From assembly GCF_001999245.1 (NCBI RefSeq), contig NZ_CP019630.1, positions 3,625,001 to 3,689,000 on the forward strand: a stretch of 64,000 nt of DNA. Reading direction: 5' to 3'. This document shows positions 54,292-62,993 of the stretch, in pieces. The stretch's first letter is position 1, and each line of letters starts with the position of its first letter. The position numbers and the translations under genes are program-made. This stretch comes from Roseibium algicola. Its GTDB lineage: Bacteria; Pseudomonadota; Alphaproteobacteria; Rhizobiales; Stappiaceae. The notes under the pieces are model-generated. The model was not told where the DNA came from. It saw only the letters and a list, made by a program, of their open reading frames with translations, and did no database searches.

Positions 54292-54444
54292 TCTCGCCGA
54301 GGCGACTTGTCTAGGCGGCCCACCTTCCGCACGTGATTTTTGACAAGTGAGGCAATGCCGAACCGGCAACCGGATATCAGCCGCGCCATTGGCGCGTCTC
54401 CTCGTACGAAAAAGAGTTCGCTACACTCACGCAGATGCGCTGGA

Positions 54445-54484
54445 TTCCGGATCTGCACGCAGCTTATGCTGCGCTTGTCCGGAA
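54445..54484. repeat. Hairpin repeat with nested inverted arms
   Basis: Outer arms TTCCGGA/TCCGGAA and inner arms GCAGC/GCTGC around TTAT form a nested hairpin. The TTCCGGATCTGC...TTGTCCGGAATGAC type is a common dispersed palindrome in alphaproteobacteria. Confidence 0.5.
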
Positions 54485-54851
54485 TGACGGTGGACAGCCG
54501 TAGATGGTGACGTTCCCGAGGGGCTGGCAACCGGATTGCGCAGGGAGCTGAGAACACCTTTCCACTTATGCCCGGACGCAGGGCATCTGGTCTGCGGGTC
54601 GCTTGCATTGCATTCGTCTGGTGGCGAGTCTGTTTTTTGACGATTTTGGCGGCTCTCCTGTCAGGGCCGATTTTTTCCCTCTGTCATCATAATCCTTCAG
54701 ACAGTCTTTATCACATGACTGTCTGGCATTGCGTTGCCGCTCTTGGTGCTGTGTCTTTGCAGGACCGGGTTGCATTCATCTGTCATGAGCTCGTGTTACG
54801 CTAACTGACGACCCGCCCGGAAAGGCGGCCGCTTCGAACACGTATCTTGCC

Positions 54852-54881
54852 TTGACATGAATACTGATTCATGTGTCATAT
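54852..54881 (+). promoter_or_regulatory. Promoter of the Liv-type operon with an embedded operator
   Basis: TTGACA (54852-54857) is a perfect -35. ACATGAATACTGATTCATGT (54855-54874) has exact 8-bp inverted arms around ACTG and fills the spacer to a weak -10 (about 54876-54881, TCATAT). A repressor bound here would exclude RNA polymerase. The start codon is about 90 bp downstream. No matching regulator gene is in the window. Confidence 0.5.
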
Positions 54882-54972
54882 ATTCCAGCGTCAGGCGATG
54901 ATGTTACCCTGTGGAGGCCGTGGGAGCGGCCGGGCAGGTTTGCCGGCCTTTCGCGCAACGGGAGGAGAATTC

Positions 54973-56172
54973 ATGACGAAACGCGTTTTCCGCTGGGCCG
55001 TGCCGCTTTTGGCTGGCATCAGCGTGGCGGCGGCCGGGATTGCCGGTGCCCAGGCCGACGATATCAAGATCGCCCATGTCTACGGCAAGACCGGTGCCCT
55101 GGAGGCCTATGCGAAACAGTCGCATACCGGCCTGATGATGGGCCTCGAATATGCCACCGACGGCACCATGGAAATCGACGGCCGCAAGATCGTGGTCATC
55201 GAGAAGGACACCCAGCTGAAGCCGGATATCGGCAAGGCCGCGCTGGCGGAAGCCTATGGTGACGATGAAGTCGATATCGCCGTCGGCCCCGTCTCCTCCG
55301 GCGTTGCGCTGGCCATGCTGCCGGTCGCCGAAGAATACGAGAAGGTGCTTCTGGTGGAGCCGGCGGTTGCCGACAGCATCACCGGCGAGAACTGGAACCG
55401 CTACATCTTCCGCACCGCGCGGAACTCGTCCCAGGACGCGATCGCCAACGCCGTCGCACTGGGGCAGGAAGGCGTCTCCATCGCGACGCTTGCACAGGAC
55501 TATGCCTTCGGCCGTGACGGCGTCGCCGCCTTCAAGGAAGCGCTGGAAGGCACGGGTGCCAAATTGGTGTTCGAGGAATATGCGCCGACCGATACCAAGG
55601 ATTTCACAGCCAACGCGCAGCGCGTCTTTGATGCCCTGAAGGATGAGCCGGGCCGCAAGTTCCTGTTCGTGATCTGGGCCGGTGGCGGCAATCCTATCAG
55701 CAAGATCAAGGCAATGGAGCCGGAGCGCTTTGGTGTCGAAATCGCCACGGGCGGCAACATCCTGGCGGCCATGGCGGCCTACAAGGAGCTGCCGGGCATG
55801 GAAGGCGCGACCTACTACTATTACGAAATCCCGAAGAACCCGGTAAACGACTGGCTGGTGGCCGAACACCAGAAGCGCTTCCACGCGCCGCCGGACTTCT
55901 TCACCGCGGGTGGCATGTCTTCCGGCATTGCCATTGTCGAGGCGATCCGCAAGGCCGGGTCCACGGAGACCGAAGACCTGATCACGGCCATGGAAGGCAT
56001 GGAGTTTGAAACGCCAAAGGGCAAGATGATGTTCCGGGCGGAAGATCACCAGGCTCTGCAGTCGATGTATCACTTCAAGATCAAGGTCGATCCGGATGTC
56101 GAATGGGGCATCCCGGAGCTGGTGCGCGAGTTGACAATCGAGGACATGAACATCCCGGTGCGCAACCAGTAA
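54973..56172 (+). CDS. Branched-chain amino acid-type ABC transporter, periplasmic binding protein
   Basis: 399 residues from the ATG at 54973 (GGGAGGAG 7 bases upstream). Signal peptide (MTKRVFRWAVPLLAGISVAA, cleavage near AQA-DDIKI). PBP type 1 LivJ/LivK-like fold: IKIAHVYGKTGALEAYAKQS, VDIAVGPVSSGVALAMLPVA, FRTARNSSQDAIANAVA, IATLAQDYAFGRDGVAAFKE. Such proteins bind amino acids, amides or aromatic acids; the ligand is not evident. First gene of a six-gene unit. Confidence 0.87.
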   Translation: MTKRVFRWAVPLLAGISVAAAGIAGAQADDIKIAHVYGKTGALEAYAKQSHTGLMMGLEYATDGTMEIDGRKIVVIEKDTQLKPDIGKAALAEAYGDDEVDIAVGPVSSGVALAMLPVAEEYEKVLLVEPAVADSITGENWNRYIFRTARNSSQDAIANAVALGQEGVSIATLAQDYAFGRDGVAAFKEALEGTGAKLVFEEYAPTDTKDFTANAQRVFDALKDEPGRKFLFVIWAGGGNPISKIKAMEPERFGVEIATGGNILAAMAAYKELPGMEGATYYYYEIPKNPVNDWLVAEHQKRFHAPPDFFTAGGMSSGIAIVEAIRKAGSTETEDLITAMEGMEFETPKGKMMFRAEDHQALQSMYHFKIKVDPDVEWGIPELVRELTIEDMNIPVRNQ

Positions 56173-56234
56173 GCCGAAAGAAGACGCGGCGGAGCCTTCA
56201 GCTTCGCCTGCGTGGCCCCAAGACCCTTAAGTTT

Positions 56235-56266
56235 GCCCGGCTGGTGTGAAATCCGTCCGGCCGGGC
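56235..56266 (+). terminator. Stem-loop between binding-protein and livG-type genes
   Basis: GCCCGGC (56235-56241) pairs with GCCGGGC (56260-56266); the loop is 18 bases. It lies in the 143-bp gap after the binding-protein stop. Confidence 0.4.
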
Positions 56267-56315
56267 ACTCATCCGATACAGCTTTCGCGACAATTCAAGC
56301 CTGGGAACGCGCATC

Positions 56316-57098
56316 GTGGCCAAGGAACACCCGATTCTGGAAACGAGGGACCTGACCATTCGCTTCGGTGGTCATGTGGCGGTCGATCACGTTTCCTGCG
56401 CCTTCGAGCGAGGCACCCTGACGGCAATCGTTGGGCCGAACGGCGCGGGCAAGACCACCTATTTCAACCTGATCTCCGGTCAGCTGGCAGCGACCTCCGG
56501 GGCAGTACTGCTCAACGGCGAGACCATCACCCGACTGTCGGTGCCTGAACGCACCGACAGGGGGATCGGCCGGGCGTTCCAGCTGACCAATCTCTTTCCG
56601 ACCCTGAGCGTGCGCGAAAACGTGCGGCTTGTAGCGCAGGCGAAGGCACGCAAGGGGTTCGATCTCTTCACCGTTGCAGAAAGTCATGTGGAACTTCTGG
56701 AGCGGGCAGACCACGTGCTGGCGGAGGTCCGGCTGATCGATCAGGCCGACCAGACCGTTTCCGCTCTGCCCCATGGTGACCAGCGCAAGCTGGAAGTAGC
56801 GCTGCTGATCGCGCTTGGGCCTCAGGTGCTCATGTTCGACGAGCCGACCGCCGGCATGAGCGTCGACGAGGTGCCGGTGATCCTGGAGCTTATGCAGAAA
56901 CTGAAGAGCGACATGGACCGGACGATCCTGCTGGTGGAGCACAAGATGGATGTCATTCGCACCCTGGCCGACCGCATCATCGTTCTGCACAACGGGGCAC
57001 TGGTGGCCGACGGAGAACCGTCGGAAGTCATAGCCCTGCCAATCGTGCAGGAGGCCTATCTCGGCAAGGCGCCGGCTTCCTCCGGGGAGGCTGCGTGA
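56316..57098 (+). CDS. livG: Branched-chain amino acid-type ABC transporter ATP-binding protein, LivG type
   Basis: 260 residues from a GTG at 56316 (GGGAA upstream). Walker A GPNGAGKTTYFNLISG, Q-loop AFQLTNLFPTLSVRENV, signature LPHGDQRKLEVALL, Walker B VLMFDEPTAGMS, H-loop LVEHKMDVI. The stop overlaps the next ATG (TGATG). The symbol marks family position, not a proven leucine substrate. Confidence 0.87.
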   Translation: MAKEHPILETRDLTIRFGGHVAVDHVSCAFERGTLTAIVGPNGAGKTTYFNLISGQLAATSGAVLLNGETITRLSVPERTDRGIGRAFQLTNLFPTLSVRENVRLVAQAKARKGFDLFTVAESHVELLERADHVLAEVRLIDQADQTVSALPHGDQRKLEVALLIALGPQVLMFDEPTAGMSVDEVPVILELMQKLKSDMDRTILLVEHKMDVIRTLADRIIVLHNGALVADGEPSEVIALPIVQEAYLGKAPASSGEAA

Positions 57099-57823
57099 TG
57101 GCGGAAAACCTGCTTACCCTTTCCGGGGTGCACACCCACATCGGCCCTTATCACATCCTGCAGGGTGTGGAGCTCGCGGTGCCGGAAGGCGGCGTGACCG
57201 TTCTGCTTGGTCGCAACGGCGCGGGCAAGACCACCACCTTGCGCACCATCATGGGGCTCTGGACGGCCAGCCAGGGCGATATCCGGTTTGGCGATCATGT
57301 CATCACCAGATTGTCGACGCCCGAGATTTCCCGCAGGGGAATTGCCTTCGTGCCGGAAGACATGGGCATCTTCACCGATCTGACAGTTGCCGAAAACATG
57401 ATCCTGGCCGCTGCCAACGGGCCGATGGATCAAAAGCGCCTTGCCTGGATCAAGGAGCTGTTTCCGCCGATCGGCAGCTTCTGGAATTCCTCCGCAGGAA
57501 CGCTGTCCGGTGGTCAGAAGCAGATGCTGTCCGTGGCGCGGGCGATCATCGAGCCGCGCCGGCTGATCCTGATCGACGAGCCGACGAAAGGCCTCGCACC
57601 GGCGATCATCAAGGCGATGACCGATGCGCTGAAGGAACTGAAGGAAACCGACACCACCATCCTGCTGGTGGAGCAGAATTTTGCCATGGCATCCGGCATC
57701 GGCGACACGGTCGCGGTGATGGATGATGGCCGCATCATTCATTCCGGCCGCATGGACGAACTGGTGGCGGACGTCGCCTTGCAGGAAAAACTCATGGGGC
57801 TGAGCCTGGAGGCGCATCAATGA
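57098..57823 (+). CDS. livF: Branched-chain amino acid-type ABC transporter ATP-binding protein, LivF type
   Basis: 241 residues from the ATG at 57098; a GTG one codon upstream is possible. Walker A GRNGAGKTTTLRTI, Q-loop region FVPEDMGIFTDLTV, signature LSGGQKQMLSVARAI, Walker B LILIDEPTKGLAP, H-loop LVEQNFAM. It overlaps livH by 4 bases. Works as the heterodimer partner of the LivG-type ATPase. Confidence 0.88.
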   Translation: MAENLLTLSGVHTHIGPYHILQGVELAVPEGGVTVLLGRNGAGKTTTLRTIMGLWTASQGDIRFGDHVITRLSTPEISRRGIAFVPEDMGIFTDLTVAENMILAAANGPMDQKRLAWIKELFPPIGSFWNSSAGTLSGGQKQMLSVARAIIEPRRLILIDEPTKGLAPAIIKAMTDALKELKETDTTILLVEQNFAMASGIGDTVAVMDDGRIIHSGRMDELVADVALQEKLMGLSLEAHQ

Positions 57824-58848
57824 GCGAGACGGCGATCAAACCGCGGATCGAGAAAATCCCGCTGAAGGAACAGCTTGCCCAGAAGCTGCCGGTGCTGCTG
57901 GTGCCGGTGCTGGCTGCCGTCGGGCTCATTGCCATCGGCAATCCGGCGAGCTGGCTGACACTGACGGTGGCCGGGCTGGCCATGGGCATGATGATCTTCA
58001 TCATGGCGTCGGGATTGACCGTGGTTTTCGGGCTGATGGACGTGATCAACTTCGGCCATGGCGCCTTTGTTGCCGTCGGCGCCTTTGTCGGCTTCACGGT
58101 TCTGGCCTGGCTGGCCGGCTGGACGGCTTCGCCGAGCGTCTTCATGAATCTCTCCGCCGTGCTGATTGCCATCCTTGCGGCCATGCTCGTCACCGGCCTT
58201 CTCGGTCTTGCCTTCGAGCGGGTGATCGTGATGCCGGTCTACGGCGAACATCTGAAGCAGATCCTTGTCACCATGGGTGGGCTGATCGTGGCCCAGCAGA
58301 TGATCTACGTGGTCTGGGGGCCGGACGAGCTGCATATGTCCCGCCCGGAAGCCTTGCAGGGATCGCTGGTGATCGGCGAAGCGGCCATCGAAAAATATCG
58401 CCTGGTGGCGGTCGGCATTGGTCTCGCGCTGTTCATCGGCATGCGCCATATCCTGAAGAACACCAAGATCGGTCTGCTGGTGCGCGCCGGAGTGGAGAAC
58501 GGCGAGATGGTGGAAGCACTCGGCTACCGCATCCGCCGGCTGTTCCTGATCGTGTTCATGACCGGGTCGGCGCTGGCCGGGCTCGGGGGCGTCATGTGGG
58601 GCCTCTATCAGGAAACGATTACCGCGCACATGGGCTCGGAGATCATGGTGCTGGTGTTCATCGTGGTGATCATCGGCGGCCTTGGCTCGGTCGAGGGCTG
58701 CTTCATCGGCGCCATGTTGGTGGGACTGCTTGCAAACTACACGGCTTTTCTGGCGCCGAAGGTGGCGCTGATCTCGACCATCGCGCTGATGGTCGCGGTG
58801 CTGATGTGGCGACCGCAGGGCCTTTATCCGGTGGTCAAGGCGAAGTAG
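57820..58848 (+). CDS. livH: Branched-chain amino acid-type ABC transporter permease, LivH type
   Basis: 342 residues; ATGA overlap with livF. After a polar N-terminal 28 residues there are about eight helices. LivH signatures: MASGLTVVFGLMDVINFGHG (about 63-82), GLLVRAGVENGEMVEALGY (the ATPase-contact loop) and MGSEIMVLVFIVVIIGGLGS near the end. Confidence 0.88.
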   Translation: MSETAIKPRIEKIPLKEQLAQKLPVLLVPVLAAVGLIAIGNPASWLTLTVAGLAMGMMIFIMASGLTVVFGLMDVINFGHGAFVAVGAFVGFTVLAWLAGWTASPSVFMNLSAVLIAILAAMLVTGLLGLAFERVIVMPVYGEHLKQILVTMGGLIVAQQMIYVVWGPDELHMSRPEALQGSLVIGEAAIEKYRLVAVGIGLALFIGMRHILKNTKIGLLVRAGVENGEMVEALGYRIRRLFLIVFMTGSALAGLGGVMWGLYQETITAHMGSEIMVLVFIVVIIGGLGSVEGCFIGAMLVGLLANYTAFLAPKVALISTIALMVAVLMWRPQGLYPVVKAK

Positions 58849-58863
58849 GGACGGAACAAGATC

Positions 58864-59925
58864 ATGCTGACCAGACTTCTTTCCGGCGACACGCCGCGCA
58901 GCGGTCTTCTGACTGCGCTGCTGCTGATCGTGTTGATCTCGCTCGCCTTTGCACCGTTTCTCTTTCCCGGCACCAAGTCGCTGGAGACGGCCGCGCGGAT
59001 CTGCATCTTCATCGTGCTGGTGGCAAGTTATGACCTGTTGCTGGGTTATGCCGGTATCGTTTCCTTCGCCCACACCATGTTCTTCGGCATCGGCGCTTAT
59101 GGGACCGCGCTTGCCCTGTCGACCACCGGGCCGAACTACGGTTCGCTGATCTGGGGTACGGCGGCGGGTGCCGGGGTTGCGGCCCTGTTCGCGCTGGCCA
59201 TCGGGCTGTTCTCGCTTCGGGTGAAGGCGATCTTCTTCGCCATGGTGACGCTGGCGGTCGCAAGCGCCTTTGCCGTGCTGGTGTCGCAGATGTCCTGGCT
59301 GACAGGCGGTGAGGACGGGCTCAACTACAAGATCCCGCGCGAACTGACGCCCGCCTTCAAGCTTATCAAGACGAAGGTGTTCGACGTCAGCATCAATGGC
59401 AAGATCCTGGCCTATTACCTGGTGTTCTTCGCCGCCGCGATCCTGTTCCTGATCATGCTGCGCATCGTCAATTCGCCGTTCGGCCGCACGCTGAAGGCGG
59501 TTCGCGACAATGCCTTCCGGGCGGAGGCGATCGGTTACCGCGTGGTCTGGTATCGCACCACGGCCACCGTTCTGTCGGCAGTCATGGCAGCGCTTGCGGG
59601 CTCTCTTCTGGCCATCTGGCTGCGCTACACCGGCCCGGCAACAACGCTCTCCATGGAGATCATGATCGACATTCTGCTGATGGTCGTGATAGGGGGCATG
59701 GGCACGCTCTATGGGGCCGTGCTCGGGGCAACCCTGTTCATTCTGGCGCAGACCTATCTGCAGAACCTGATGGGTGTTGCTGCAGAAGCAACCAGCGCGG
59801 TGCCGGTGTTCTCGACGCTGGTGGCGCCGGAACGCTGGCTGTTGTGGCTGGGTGTTCTCTTCATTCTGTCGGTCTATTTTTTCCCGACGGGCATTGTCGG
59901 ACGGCTACGGGCGGGGCGTGCGTGA
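58864..59925 (+). CDS. livM: Branched-chain amino acid-type ABC transporter permease, LivM type
   Basis: 353 residues with about ten helices. LivM features: ASYDLLLGYAGIVSFAHTMF (about 54-73), FGRTLKAVRDNAFRAEAIGY (ATPase contact) and MEIMIDILLMVVIGGMGTLY. Fifteen bases separate it from livH. The stop codon overlaps a GTG of the hydrolase gene. Confidence 0.88.
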   Translation: MLTRLLSGDTPRSGLLTALLLIVLISLAFAPFLFPGTKSLETAARICIFIVLVASYDLLLGYAGIVSFAHTMFFGIGAYGTALALSTTGPNYGSLIWGTAAGAGVAALFALAIGLFSLRVKAIFFAMVTLAVASAFAVLVSQMSWLTGGEDGLNYKIPRELTPAFKLIKTKVFDVSINGKILAYYLVFFAAAILFLIMLRIVNSPFGRTLKAVRDNAFRAEAIGYRVVWYRTTATVLSAVMAALAGSLLAIWLRYTGPATTLSMEIMIDILLMVVIGGMGTLYGAVLGATLFILAQTYLQNLMGVAAEATSAVPVFSTLVAPERWLLWLGVLFILSVYFFPTGIVGRLRAGRA

Positions 59926-60716
59926 GCGGGAATATGCTGCATATCCGCGACGAGGGAACGGGCAGACCGCTGGTGCTGATCCACGGCTGGTCTTGCCCGG
60001 GCCGGTTCTTCGAAGGCCAGATCGAGGCTCTGAAAACTGACGCCCGTTGCATCGTTCCGGATCTGCCGGGCCACGGCAAAACAGCGGGCCGGTTGCCATT
60101 GACCATCGAGGCAGCAGCCGATGCGGTTCATGCGGCTTTGGCCGAGCGCGAACTAACTGAAGTAATCCTCTGCGGTTGGTCGATGGGTGCGTTGGTTTCC
60201 TATGCAATGATCGAGCGGCACGGCGCGGACCGGATCTCGCAGTTCGTTGCCATTGACATGACGCCGAAGGTTCTGAACGACCCCGACTGGCAGAACGGAA
60301 CGCTGAACGGCCTCAATGCCGAACTCAACGACCATTTCCTGAATGCCATTGTGGCGGATTGGGCCAAACTGCCGGCCCGGATCGCGAGAAGACTGTTCGC
60401 CGAAGGCCTGCCCGTGCCGGAGTGCGTTGCGGAGCTAGCCCGCAAAGAGATTGCTGCAGCCGATCCTGTGCTCTTGAAGCCGATGTGGTCCTCACTCACA
60501 GCGCAGGATTTCCGCCCTCTTTTGAAAGCCTTTCCCGTGCCGTTTCATCTGGTTGCGGGTCTGCGCAGCCAGCTTTACGGCCCGGGTGTCCATCGCTGGC
60601 ACGCGGACAATGTTCCGGATTTCCATTTCCATGGCTTTGAAGCGTCGGGCCACGCGCCGCACATGGAAGAGCCGGACAAGTTCGACAGCCTGCTGCGGAA
60701 CCTTGTGAAGGGCTGA
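59922..60716 (+). CDS. Alpha/beta hydrolase (BioH-like fold) co-transcribed with the Liv-type importer
   Basis: 264 residues from the GTG at 59922 that overlaps the livM stop (GTGA); an ATG four codons later (59934) is the alternative. Oxyanion-hole HGWSCPG, DLPGHGKTAG, nucleophile elbow GWSMGALVSY (Ser at about 87) and catalytic His in EASGHAPHMEEP are present; the acid is probably the Asp/Gly-Pro region AGLRSQLYGPGV. A serine hydrolase acting on an ester or amide. Coupling to the importer suggests it processes the imported compound. Substrate unknown. Confidence 0.82.
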   Translation: MSGNMLHIRDEGTGRPLVLIHGWSCPGRFFEGQIEALKTDARCIVPDLPGHGKTAGRLPLTIEAAADAVHAALAERELTEVILCGWSMGALVSYAMIERHGADRISQFVAIDMTPKVLNDPDWQNGTLNGLNAELNDHFLNAIVADWAKLPARIARRLFAEGLPVPECVAELARKEIAAADPVLLKPMWSSLTAQDFRPLLKAFPVPFHLVAGLRSQLYGPGVHRWHADNVPDFHFHGFEASGHAPHMEEPDKFDSLLRNLVKG

Positions 60717-60761
60717 GGCGCACTAACTTGGCTTTTTGGGACGGCCATCCTGACCGTTTCC

Positions 60762-61007
60762 TCAGTGTCCGCCGCCCAGCTTCGCCTTCATGAATTCAAT
60801 GATCCGATCCAGGATGCTCAAAACCAGGAACACGGCGAGCAGGCCGACGAAGAAGCGGAGGTCGCGCAGCAACGTGCCGGGGGCAAAATTCTGGACGCTG
60901 CTGTTGGCGTAGGTCCACACAGCCCAGGCGATCCCGGCGAGGAGTGCCGTCATCACCAGCGAGATCACGATGGTCTGCCAGAGTGGCTTTTGCGGCTGGT
61001 CGCTCAT
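60762..61007 (-). CDS. Small two-helix membrane protein, last gene of the Rieske operon
   Basis: 81 residues with two predicted helices (about 12-32 and 49-67) and a charged C-terminus (DRIIEFMKAKLGGGH). Its ATG overlaps the stop of the 61004 gene (ATGA). Family not recognised. Its tight coupling suggests a subunit of the same membrane complex. Confidence 0.7.
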   Translation of the reverse strand: MSDQPQKPLWQTIVISLVMTALLAGIAWAVWTYANSSVQNFAPGTLLRDLRFFVGLLAVFLVLSILDRIIEFMKAKLGGGH

Positions 61008-61765
61008 TTCAGCACCCTTGCGGTCAGAAGGTCTGCCTTGAACACCATCAGGTCGTCCAGCTGTTCGACCTCGCCTTCGACCTCAATGTAAAGCGCCAGC
61101 AGCGGATCGATGGCCTCGCCAAGAAGCTGGCCGTCCTTGCCTGCCAGAAGAAAGAAATTGCGCCCCTCGACCGGTCCGGACGAGACGAAGACCGGGGGAA
61201 TGCCGCCGGTCAGGCAAAGGTCCGCGCAGGCCTTGTGCGCAAGGCCCCGGCCCGGGCGCATGGCGCCCGCATAGCACTTGCCGTCGCAGATTTCACCGGT
61301 CAGTTTCCAGCGGCCCAGCGAGATGGGTTCGGATGGGGTGAAGCCGGGCGCATCGTCCATAGCAGGTGCTACCTGTCCCACCTGGATCATTGTCAGATCG
61401 CCCCGGTTCACGGGCACTCCACGCAAGGTCACCGGCATCTCGCGATTTGCTTCGGCCTGTTCAAAGACACCGCGTTTGCCCTGGCCTGCCAGCATGTAGG
61501 TGTGGGCAGGGGTGTCGCCATCAGCCGGAATGCGGAACACCGGATAGGGCCGAAGTTCGAGCAGGCCTGTTTGCTCGAACCTGTTGCCCCACTGAAACGT
61601 GCCGCTGCCCGGATCGTTCTGGGTGGTGGACAGGGCGAAGGCTGCAAGGCCCAGTCCCGCGACAAAACACAGGGAGAAGACCCCGAGAAAGGCCACCAGC
61701 GGCTTCGGCACCTTGTTGAGATAGCCGACGAAAAACGGCGCCGCCTTGGTTTGTTTCCAGCTCAT
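61004..61765 (-). CDS. Membrane-anchored protein with a conserved-looking Cys/His motif, Rieske operon
   Basis: 253 residues from the ATG at 61765, overlapping the Rieske gene stop. One N-terminal helix (about 24-48, after MSWKQTKAAPFFVGYLNKVP). The domain that follows has a motif GEICDGKCYAGAMRPG then AHKACADLCLTGGIPPVF, that is C-x3-C, then H-x2-C-x3-C at about residues 160-185, a plausible metal, heme or cluster site. No family name assigned with confidence. A longer upstream reading frame lies inside the Rieske gene. Probably a redox partner of the Rieske protein. Confidence 0.72.
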   Translation of the reverse strand: MSWKQTKAAPFFVGYLNKVPKPLVAFLGVFSLCFVAGLGLAAFALSTTQNDPGSGTFQWGNRFEQTGLLELRPYPVFRIPADGDTPAHTYMLAGQGKRGVFEQAEANREMPVTLRGVPVNRGDLTMIQVGQVAPAMDDAPGFTPSEPISLGRWKLTGEICDGKCYAGAMRPGRGLAHKACADLCLTGGIPPVFVSSGPVEGRNFFLLAGKDGQLLGEAIDPLLALYIEVEGEVEQLDDLMVFKADLLTARVLK

Positions 61766-62829
61766 GCCGCACCTCCGATCACCACCGGCTCGACATAGGT
61801 GCCGGGTGGCAGAGCGTTGGGATCGAGCAGGACGGTGGAGCCGACCAGCTTCAGCTTGTAGGTGGCGATCTTCTCGGTGAAGGGCGCGGGTGCTCGGCCG
61901 TCGGCCAGATTGTACTGGTACCCGTGCCAGGGGCAGGTGATGCAACCCCACAGCACCTTGCCTTCGCCAAGCGGACCGTTCTGGTGGGCGCAGACATTGG
62001 TGACAGCCGACAGCTTGCCGTCATACTTGAAGATCGCGACACGCTCCTCTTCGCTCAAGGTCACGACCTTGGCGCATTTGTCGTCGATTTCGTCCACCTC
62101 TCCGGCGACGACCCAACCGGCTTCCTCAAGGGAAGCCTTTGCCGTGGCATCGCCTTCTTCCCGATTGGCTTCCAGGCGCCCGCTTGCAAAGTGAAGACCG
62201 CAGACCATGACAACGCTTGCCGCAACCATGCCGGTGAAGATGGGATCGGACGGGCCTTGCAGAGCGCCGAGCGCGACATGCAACACTACGAAGGCGTAGG
62301 CGGCATAGATGAACATGTGCAGCGCCTTCCAGATCGGCGCTCCCAGAAAGCTGAGCCAGAAATCATGGCTGGTGGCAGCCAGTACGAACAGGATCAGGAG
62401 CGCGGCGATACCGAAAGCCTCGAAGGGAAAGCCGATCACCTGCCCGTAGCTTGTGTTGGACGACAGTAACGCGACGTAGCTTTCTGTCGGTGAGAAGTTG
62501 AAATACCAGCCAAGCACATAGTTGGCGTGAACGGCGGCAATACCGGCGGTCATCACACCGAAATGGCGGCGGTTATAAAGCAGCGGCAAAAAGCGCCGGT
62601 CGAGCCGGGCCAGCGGCCCGATGCACAGGATCACCGTCAGCATCAGGAAGGCACAACTGCCGAAGGCACGCATCCTCAGGATGGCACCGTCGATTGGCCG
62701 GGTGATATCCTCATAGAACGGCCCGACACGAATGAAGATGTAAAGATAAAGTGCGACGGCAATCAGCAGGATGGCGTCATAGACCATCTTGTTGCGGTTC
62801 CAGATCACCGGTGTGTATTGCACGCTCAT
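61762..62829 (-). CDS. Fusion of a ferric-reductase-like transmembrane domain and a Rieske [2Fe-2S] domain
   Basis: 355 residues. About 1-235: six to seven helices of the ferric reductase-like/MsrQ type with histidines placed for heme b (RRHFGVMTAGIAAVHANYVL, LHMFIYAAYAFVVLHVALG). About 245-345: a Rieske ferredoxin-like domain with cluster ligands C-x-H in NVCAHQNGPLG and C-x2-H in GCITCPWHGYQY. No pyridine-nucleotide or flavin domain is fused. Electrons could pass between heme and the Rieske cluster at the membrane. Its ATG overlaps the stop of the small gene upstream (ATGA). Confidence 0.85.
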   Translation of the reverse strand: MSVQYTPVIWNRNKMVYDAILLIAVALYLYIFIRVGPFYEDITRPIDGAILRMRAFGSCAFLMLTVILCIGPLARLDRRFLPLLYNRRHFGVMTAGIAAVHANYVLGWYFNFSPTESYVALLSSNTSYGQVIGFPFEAFGIAALLILFVLAATSHDFWLSFLGAPIWKALHMFIYAAYAFVVLHVALGALQGPSDPIFTGMVAASVVMVCGLHFASGRLEANREEGDATAKASLEEAGWVVAGEVDEIDDKCAKVVTLSEEERVAIFKYDGKLSAVTNVCAHQNGPLGEGKVLWGCITCPWHGYQYNLADGRAPAPFTEKIATYKLKLVGSTVLLDPNALPPGTYVEPVVIGGAA

Positions 62830-62993
62830 TGGCTTGCCTCCCCGGAGCTTTCCACCGGAGCTTCAATCAGCACAGCCGGTCTGTCCGCGGGCGGCGACTG
62901 ACGCATCGCCAGAATGGTGAAGAAGACCAGCGGCAGGAGCAGGCCAAGGACAGTCCAGATACGGGCATGAGCTTTGCGATGTGCACGTTTCAC
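62826..62993 (-). CDS. Very small single-helix membrane protein, second gene of the Rieske operon
   Basis: 55 residues from a GTG at 62993: a basic start (MKRAHRKAHARI), one helix (WTVLGLLLPLVFFTILAM, about 13-30) and an acidic/proline tail ending ESSGEASQ. Both ends overlap neighbouring genes by 4 bases (GTGA with the 62990 gene, ATGA with the Rieske gene), and GGCTGGCCGG lies upstream. Topology N-in, C-out by the positive-inside rule. No family recognised. It is too short for usual gene-finding cut-offs; the coupling at both ends is the main evidence. Confidence 0.7.
   Translation of the reverse strand: MKRAHRKAHARIWTVLGLLLPLVFFTILAMRQSPPADRPAVLIEAPVESSGEASQ

Larger units (their letters stand above)
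54292..54972. other. Intergenic region before the Liv-type operon
   Basis: About 680 bp with no convincing gene; open frames of about 70-150 codons here lack protein features. It contains a hairpin repeat (54445-54484) and, near the right end, a TTGACA promoter with an embedded 20-bp inverted repeat (54852-54881). Confidence 0.5.

Noticed and set aside
54568..54804. 78-codon plus-strand frame before the Liv operon
   Set aside because: No ribosome site or domain; Cys/Trp-rich translation and position in a promoter-proximal gap argue against a gene.
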